Shown piece after piece: positions 52,001 to 61,000 of a DNA stretch of 64,000 bases. Made by a program: the position numbers and the translations under genes. The stretch spans positions 1,101,005-1,165,004 of the forward strand of contig CACVBU010000682.1 in the NCBI GenBank assembly GCA_902728285.1, read 5' to 3'. Each line of letters opens with the position of its first letter. Position 1 is the stretch's first letter. The notes under the pieces were generated by a model. That model saw nothing but the letters and a program-made list of their open reading frames with translations. It was not told the DNA's origin and made no database searches. Origin of the DNA: Clytia hemisphaerica (taxonomy: Eukaryota; Cnidaria; Hydrozoa; Leptothecata; Clytiidae).

Positions 52001-55000
52001 TTCGTTCCATGCTAGTGAAGTATTGGGTGGATTGACATCTCCTTTGCCTTTCGTTGAATGCGTTTCCCCAATGATGTAAGATTCCTTCATTTCAAAATCG
52101 TCCAATTGTATTTCTAGAAATGGAATGGGAAAATGATTTTTTCTTCAAAAATTTGATGAAAGACTTTTTACTCAAACGGAAAAAAAACATTAAAGGTTTG
52201 TTTTTAAATAAGAATCGTTTGCTTACTCATCAATTTTGTTGACTTTACACTGACCTAGTGAATAGACGATATCGGCTTAACACGAAAACTCACGTCAGAT
52301 TTGACCTCCGAGAATTCCCCACAATGCTTTGCGCAGAAAATATTTCACTGCGAACTTTTTTCCGCGCAAAGCATTGTGGGAAATTCTCGGAGGTCAAATC
52401 TGAGTTTTCATGTTAAGCCGATATCGTCTATTGTGGCTCAAAAACCAAAACCCTCATGAACGACCTTCTGAACAAATAATCTCAAAAAGATCCGTCATCC
52501 CCACAAATAAGCGTTTTGTAGTTTTAGCAAAACTCTCTTTTTCTAAAAAAGTCCATATAATAAGTCTTTTCCAGGATTGAGCCTTGGAAAAGACTTTTAT
52601 TTCGGAAAATTATGACTTTTTATTTCGGAAAATTATGACTTTTTATTTCAAACAGTGAGACTTTTATCAGTTTTAATTTTTCTATGAAGAACTTATTTTA
52701 TCGAATTTACCCAGTCAATTCTGTTCGTAAAAAAGAATTCAAGTAAAAAAAAACTAAAAATGACTTCGGACTACACAAAAACACTTTAAAGAAATATCGC
52801 TCCAAGGACTACTTAAGGTCGTTGTTATTATGAATAAAAATATAGGGTCTTCTAAATCTTTCAGGGCCTTCCAAACCAACAATCGAAGCCATCCTCTAGA
52901 CTAGAAACCTTTCGATAAACCTATCATAATAGATAAAACAAATAAACGAATTAGGATTTAGTAAGTAAAGTCTGTGACCACCGTCGTAGGCAACCCAAAG
53001 GCTCCACTTTCGAGAGCTATCCACTAAAACAGGGTGTCTACGGATTTTTTATCGGGATTTTCAAGGTTTTCAAGGTTTTTTTGGTCATTTTTAAGTGGTT
53101 TTTCAAGGTTTTTTGGCTAAAACTTTGGCACTTTTCAAGGTTTTTTGATACTCAGTTGACATGGCTCTTTACAGGAATTTTGTTGTTTTTTTTTTCAGAA
53201 TAGAGGACAGCAAATAAAATTTATTCGCTTTTGGTGCCCGGGGAATTACTTCCACAGTTAAGGGCTCTGACCATAGTGAATTTTTCATAATTGCTGTGTT
53301 TAAAATGTGCTTTCTGACTGATGTAACCAACAAAACTATGGCATGTTATACATTTTCTGTTAGCCAAACTATTCCTGAATCTGAAAATTCAAAAATTGCA
53401 TTGAAAAAATTTGATGAAGAAGAAATGAAAACTTTTGCGAGGAAGAGTATTTCAACTTGGGTGAAGCAACATATTATTAACATCTTTTTAAAGTTCATAA
53501 CGTCATTTTTGCAATTAAATTCTTAATTACTCTTAAGGGATTCGATTAAAAAGCAATTTATAAAGGCAATTCTTTGTTAAAAGTGTTAAGGAACCTGAAA
53601 TATATCTCATGTTCAAATACCAAAATCAATTTTTGGACTATGGTCAGAGCCCTTAAATCCCTATCTCCCTCTCGAGAACAATACTACAAAGAGAAATAAT
53701 GCAGCTCCCTAGTCTTCCAATTGTAGAAATAAAAAATTAGAAGCGAAACCAATTGTTTACAGTGACCGAGGAGGCGCAACCATGGTTTGCGCCGACGAGA
53801 GAAAATTTTGATTTTGACTCTTTCAAATGGCTAAAAACGCCTTGTTTTTGATTTTGTTTTTAAGGTTTTTAACGATTTTTCAAGGTTTTCAAGGTTTTTC
53901 CCAGAAAATTGATAGTTTTCAAGGTTTTCAAGGTTGGGTGGTTCATTTTCAAGGTTTTCAAGGTTTTCAAGGTCCCGTAGACACCCTGTAAAAGGTAGGG
54001 GAGGGCATCATTTTTTCTCCCTGGATTGATCCACTTACCCTTGATTATTCTTTTTAAATTGCTGAGCACTAAGCATTAAGTACCACTTTTAATGTGTTCT
54101 GTATTCAAAGGTTTTGTTTTTAATTAAGAGTGAGTGATATTGTTTGCTTACTCTTTAATTTTAATTTACAACTTTTTCACATTTGATTGACACAGATGTG
54201 GAGCAATATTGGTCAGAAAGAGGAATATAATTTTTTTTTGCTTATCAGCATAAAATAACAATAGGCAGATATCCTGATATAAAATATGTGTCTGATATGA
54301 AACGGGAACACTTATGTAAAAACAAAACCTTTAAGGCATCTGTTCCCCGTTTAAAATAGAAAAACAGACTAGAACTTACTCGATTTCTCATCGTCATGAA
54401 ATATAGCTAATTGTTTTTTCGAACGTTTCGACAATAACGGTTGATGCGCCATTTTATGTTTAGCTTTCAGTTCCGTCGTATCCACCATAGTCGGTTGCAT
54501 GGCAACGTCTTTGTTTGTTGTTGTATTGATTTTCGGTTTCGGTTCATTGGAGTTAACTTCATTCCTCGCTTTTTCGCAACTTGATAATATTTCACATAAT
54601 AAGGCAATGAAATTTGGTTTCATGTCATCGCAGGCAACGAAGAAATCGTCTATCCGTAAAGCGAATACTGATGTACATATGTGTCTGGCGCATAAACTTC
54701 GAAATAACTCAATGTTGGATAATCGGTCCTCGTCTGATAGAGGGTTTAAGAATTTGATATCTATAAAAAAAATCAAATGAAATTTATTTCCTTTTTAAGA
54801 ACAGTTCTCTACAACTCAAAAAAAAGTTAGACCAGCGGCCGAGGTAGTGAATTGTGTCACTTCGTAGGGCACCCCTTAGATAAGGGCAAATATTTTATAT
54901 TATGCTCCTAATGGGGTGTAGAATTGACAAAACAAATTTGCCTTTCGAATCTCCTGCAGTTTTCGAGTGAATCGATTTTTAGTTAATCGATAGAACTTAG

Positions 55001-58000
55001 CAAGGCCCCCCTAACGGTTCTTTCGAAGTCTGCAAATCAAATATTTGAGGCTACCAACGGATTCAGCGTGGAAAGTAGATAAAGAAAATGGGGTTATTTG
55101 TTAAGTTTCGACCACCTGTTGCCGAGAAATGGCATTTTCAAGGCGAAAAGTCGACGTTTTTGGCGTTTTCCGATGACGTCAGCATTTTTCTGGGAGCATG
55201 TTCAGAAAAAATCATTCCCACAGCTGGATAGCCCTGAAATAGTAATATCCGAAAATGGTATAGTTTGTTAACTTTCGATGTTCCGATCTTGAGATATTTC
55301 ATTTTTAAGGTGGGTAAATATGTTGAAAAACTGCTAACTCAGCAAAAAATATCGATAATTTTCAATATTTAAACCAAAATATCTCGAGATCTAGACATCG
55401 AAAATCTAACTTCAGACTTCGAAAAAACCGTTAGCAAAGGATAAGTTCTTTGGTGGTCTGAAAATGCTCCCAGAAAAATGCTGACGTCATCGGAAAACCC
55501 CAAAAACCCTTGATAAGTTCTATCGATTCACTAAAGATCGATTCACTCGAAAACTGCAGGAGATTCGAAGGGCAAATTTTTTTTGTCAATTCTACACCCT
55601 ATTAGGAGCATAATATCAAAAATTTGCCCTAAAATTATTCAAAACCCATGCAAAATAAATAAATCCCGCCAAAAATGAAATAATTGATCGTCATTAAATG
55701 CGTCGACGGGATTAATTTTTTTATGTCTAAAGTTTCTGGATAATTTAGCACATGTTAACCAAACCTTAACGTAACCATACCTTGGACATCTAGCGCATCA
55801 CCGAAATAATATAATACCAATGACAATAGCGAAACACCATTACGTAATGCTTGCATCAGGGATTTTTGTTGGGGTAAGATTTTAGCCTCTACCAATTGGT
55901 CTTTACGTATACGTATTTTCGACGTATCTGGATCACGGGCTACGGATTTTTTACGTAAGTGGTGAAGCGTGTTATGGCTGTTCATTTTATTGAGCCATAA
56001 TAAGATAGAACTTTCGAGATCAAATGGCATCTCTCGTGAGGCGTTAAAAGAAGAGGTTTTCCTGTAGAAATAGAAAAATCAAGGTTTTTGCAGACTTGAG
56101 TCGCTTATAATAAGTGTTATATAGTAATGTAAATGTTGTATGATAATTCGATAATTGTTACATGATAATGCATTTCTTGCAAAGTCTTAAAAGAGATTTT
56201 CATGTAGAAAAGGAACAAAAACAGTTTGACAAAAAATGGAAAAACATTTCAAGTTGTACTACTGAAACTCTTCGATTCGAGAATTTTTAGCTGTCAAATA
56301 TTTGTTGGCCTTATTTGTAAAAACAAAAACCTGAAAGTCGAAAAGAATTACTGAGAATTCTGAGAATGTCAAATTGTCTTAAAAGAGGCTAGCTCATCGC
56401 TAGAAAATTCGTCAGTGAAAAAATAATCGTCTGAAAAAATTTCGTCATTTACCAATAATTTCGTCACTTTTTAACGACGAATAGCTTTTACCGATGAATT
56501 TTTTACTAGCGTATATATTGTTTTATAAAAAACGCCAATAAATTGAACAACTATTGCACTACCTTTAGCTTCCGTGGAAATCCTTAACCGTAAGTAGCAC
56601 ATAAACCCGAATATAATAAATTTCAAACGTAAAATTATTCAAAGTAACCAAAATAATTTGGTAAGAAATATTCGTTAGAAATCAATCTTCGACCAAAAAT
56701 AATCGTCGGTAAAAAAAATAGCTATAAAAATTCGTCGGTAAGCAATTTTCCGTTACTTTTCCCCAAATTCCCAACGAATTTTTTATATATAAGGTGTATA
56801 TTATTTGGTGTATAGTTATATAAAGTAATTTGCTTACTTTACGGAGTTGATGTAATCTTGAATTGTTGCCGTGTGATTACCATAACTGTTCAAAATAGCA
56901 TCCATTAGACTCAAGTGACAGTTCTAAAGTTTAACAGATTTTATTTAATTATAATTAACGATACTATATCTGGTTTCCAAAATATTTCCTTTTCTTTCCA
57001 ACAACTTAGGTTATAATAATGTATGTGAATATCAATCAATTCGAAAATAACAATGTAAAAGAAATATATATGAAGCGGTACGATTACTTTTCGCGGCAAT
57101 TATTTTTAGCGTTTTGAACCTGAGAAATACAGTTGTTTCTAATTTTATCGAAAAATTCCTAGGAAAATGAAAGAAATTTGTCCAAAAAACCGAAACCCAA
57201 GAAATGCAATTTTTTTTTTTCGACCGCGAATATTAGTTCCCACGAAAAATATTTCCAATAAGTTAGCTTATAGTAATTGGTCAAGTATAGATAATCCACT
57301 TACTTGCAGTTTCATTAAAAACATTCTACTGTTTTATTGGCCAATAAAAAACAATTAAAAAAATACGATAGGAAAACTTCAACTCCCGGTTAAGGGCAAA
57401 TTGGATGAAAAGCAATGTTTTTTCTTTATGTTATTTTCAGTGGTCAAAGCAAGTTTTTTTTCGTCTGAGGGGGAAAATGGATTTTACACAGCAAATGAGC
57501 GCCTATTCTTGAAATTTTGGTGAGTTATGCAGAACTTTGAGACGGAAAAGACTCTTTACATACTCCGCTAAGACGGAAATCCGTCGGAACCGAAAAAAAC
57601 TTTCAACACTGTATTTGAAAGCAAAAAACTTACCAAGTTAAAAGGTGATTTCTTGGTCAAATCATCTTCAGTAACTGGTTCATCACTGTCACCGTCCATG
57701 ACATATATCCCGTTCTTGGAAAAGTAATGAAGTAGGTCCCAGAAAGATGTGAAATCTCTGTCGAATATGAAGGATGATACTCGATAGTAGATGACACCTT
57801 GTGTTAGATAATCAACAACTTCTCGACACACCGTTGTTTTACCCTAGAAAATTAATGAAGTTTTCAAAATTTGGTGTTCACACAGTTTCGGAATCGTATC
57901 GTTTCGAACCCTTATGTCTTAATATAGTTTAAAATCATTGGATAAGACATTTTTTATACAACGCTTCATCTACAAGCCGAAATTAATAAGGCTATAATAG

Positions 58001-61000
58001 TTAAAAGCTTTTTATCAGTTGAAAAAAGGGTAAGCAATTTTCGTATAAATTCGATAAATTTTTTCCTATCGAACGATTATTTACCTTTAACTGAAAAGTT
58101 TTTGTATTAAGTGTCGATTATTTTATTGACAGCTTCCAATATGAGTGATGGACAGTCATATTACAAAAAATTTACTGTTAATCAGGAAACATTGACGGTC
58201 TATTAGACTAGAGTCTACATTCTGGCTGAACTTTGCTTTCCAATAAATTTTATGACGCTGAGTCCAGTGAAGTAGACTAGGAGCATTTGACGAGGTTGCC
58301 ACTTTGAAAAAAATGTTTAAAATCCAAATAACTAAAAAGCTACTCGAAGTTGAAAAATATAAACAAGAATGAGAAACAAACATTAATAACAGATTTTGAA
58401 TCACTTATTTTCAAATAAAAACATTGCTTCATTCTGGAAAATCTGAAAATCTTGCGGAAGCATATTACCATAATTATACTACCGGGCCACTTAATTGCCC
58501 CATTCAGTCTATAAAAAGCTTTAAGTGGACCGGGGGCTAACAGTCAATACATTCTGTTGAATTTCAAGGAAATGAATTGACAGTTAATAAAAAATATTTT
58601 GATTTTTAATCATGTGCCTTATCAGTCTTTTTTGACCTAGTAGTGAAAGTACCTCCCATCGAAGTGTTATCTACAATCGGTGCGGAAATATATTGGCAAT
58701 TTTGGGTATTTCAACGTTTAAAGCTCAGGCGAGAATTGCAGTTTCAGTACTTCCACTTTGTTTCATTGGATTTTTCGATTTGGGAGGGGTTAAGTGCCTT
58801 CCAGGCTATATTCTCAGCCTTATTGGAACATTTTTGAGCTTGCTAATTTGTTGTTTGTTTTGATATTTTATGACAGCAAACTATACATCATACTTTTAAA
58901 GCCAGAGAAAAATACGTAATAGTTATCAGACAGTTGCGAGTACAATATGAGAGATATTTTACGAGTTCCGAGATTTTTCCGTACAATATTTCCATATTGT
59001 ACGAGCAAATGTCTGATAACTGGTTTATCGGTGACCCAAAAAATGCACTTTTTGTGTTGGAGGACACTTTTGTAGCAAAGTGACGTTAGATTGCTTCTAC
59101 CGCTACAATGCAAACAACATCTTTTCGTCAATTTATATTTTTACATGTAAAATACAAAATATATTGTACTCTTTTTAACCAATCAGATTGCAGATATTTT
59201 TTGGATCGCCGATAAACGAGAATATTTACAGGAGAAAACATTCGAGATGTCGAAGAATAAAATTGGTTCTAAATCTAAAATAATAACACTACATCCATGA
59301 AACCCAAACTTGATTTTCTACTGCAATTAGATAAAATGGTATGGAAGACTTAACTGATAGACAATAACACAAGAAAGTACTTTACTTAAACCCTATATTT
59401 ATATACTTAAAACTTACCTATATGAAAAAAATTATTGCAATACTATGCTTCGCTTTTATCTTAAAAAGCTATTTTTTACTATGAATTAATCTTGCTTTAA
59501 TTCGTCATATTTTAAAATATCTACCAATAACATAAAGAGATAAATTTTCTATACCACCCCTATCAGAACAAAAGCTAAGATACCGGGTATGCCAAAACAA
59601 ACGTGGAATTTTCGCTACTTTTTGCTACTACCTTTGCTACTTGTGCTATACCATTACAAACTTTGCAGATGTAACCGATATCCTATTTGAAACACTTCCT
59701 GAAAGTTTCATCAATATAGCTAATCTAATTTAGAAGAAATGAGGATTTTTGTTAAGTATGTATGACTTGTTTATAAACTGAAAATTTCAATTTTAGGCCC
59801 GTTTTTTTTGGCACACCTGGTATCATAGTACAGTCATTCATATATAATCTTAAAAAATTGAAGCGCCACTCACAGTGCTGGCCACGTGGAAAGGATTGGT
59901 TATCTCTTGCGGGGCATTGGATTCTTCTTTCTCGCTTATACGACAAAGAAACCATAACAATGATGCAGAAAACTTTGCCTGAAAGAAGGAAAAAATCATT
60001 AATTCAAAGCAAGTGAATTTCTTACTTACCTTAATTCCATTAATTTTTGCGCCCTGTTTATTTTCGTGCAGAATATGTGCGCGAAAATAAAAGGCACGCA
60101 AAATAGGCCTATTTTCGCGCACTTGGCCGTGCGAAAATTTAAAGGTGTGCGAAAATTTAAGGATGCGCAAACTAGTAATGGTTCTGAACGTGTAGAAATC
60201 TCATCTTAGGATTCTTTAAAAAAAATGGGACCTCGATTCATGGTAAATATGCTTCTGGGATATAAAATCTAGCTTGAATACACACTGAAAGTGTGTAAAA
60301 CTCACTTAAAGTTGTCAAAAACACTCAGAAAATATCCCAGAAATTGCAAGATGCGCGAAAATTAAAAAAGGATGCGCAAATATTAAGGTATCTTTAGAAT
60401 ATAGCAGTCAAAGCAGGGTTTTTCGTCTGTCTGAGAAAGAAAATGGATTTTACATGCAAATTTAACACAATATTCTTGAAATCTTGGTGAAATTCAAGAT
60501 AGAAAGGCCTCTTTATACTTAACTGAGACAGAAACCCATCTGAGACGGAAGAAATTTTAACACTGACAATTAGAAAATCATAACCTATAAATAACCTGAC
60601 ATAGTTATAGAGCACATTTTCAAAAACCCCAAAAGTGTGAATTTTGAAAAAAATGCACATTGCGCGAATTTCGAAAAGAAATTGCACAAATGTGTGAATT
60701 TCGATAAAAAATTGCATGAATGTGTAAATTTTGGGTCCACTAGTGGGAGATATTGGTGTCCCTCCAAGAAGAGAAGAGATAGAGAGAATCAAAATCTCAA
60801 TTTCTTTAATTCGCCTTCAAATTCTTGGTCAACCCACCATGATATTGCTCTTTCTAATCGCACGATGGGTTATTTTTTCTCATTTAGCGCGCATTCAAAG
60901 AGAGCAATTAATTGTTAATCGTTTTTTTTAATTATCGAACGTTTTAATTTCATTTGAAATTCATTTTGTGAAAAACTATGAGCAACAATAAAAGAAAAAC

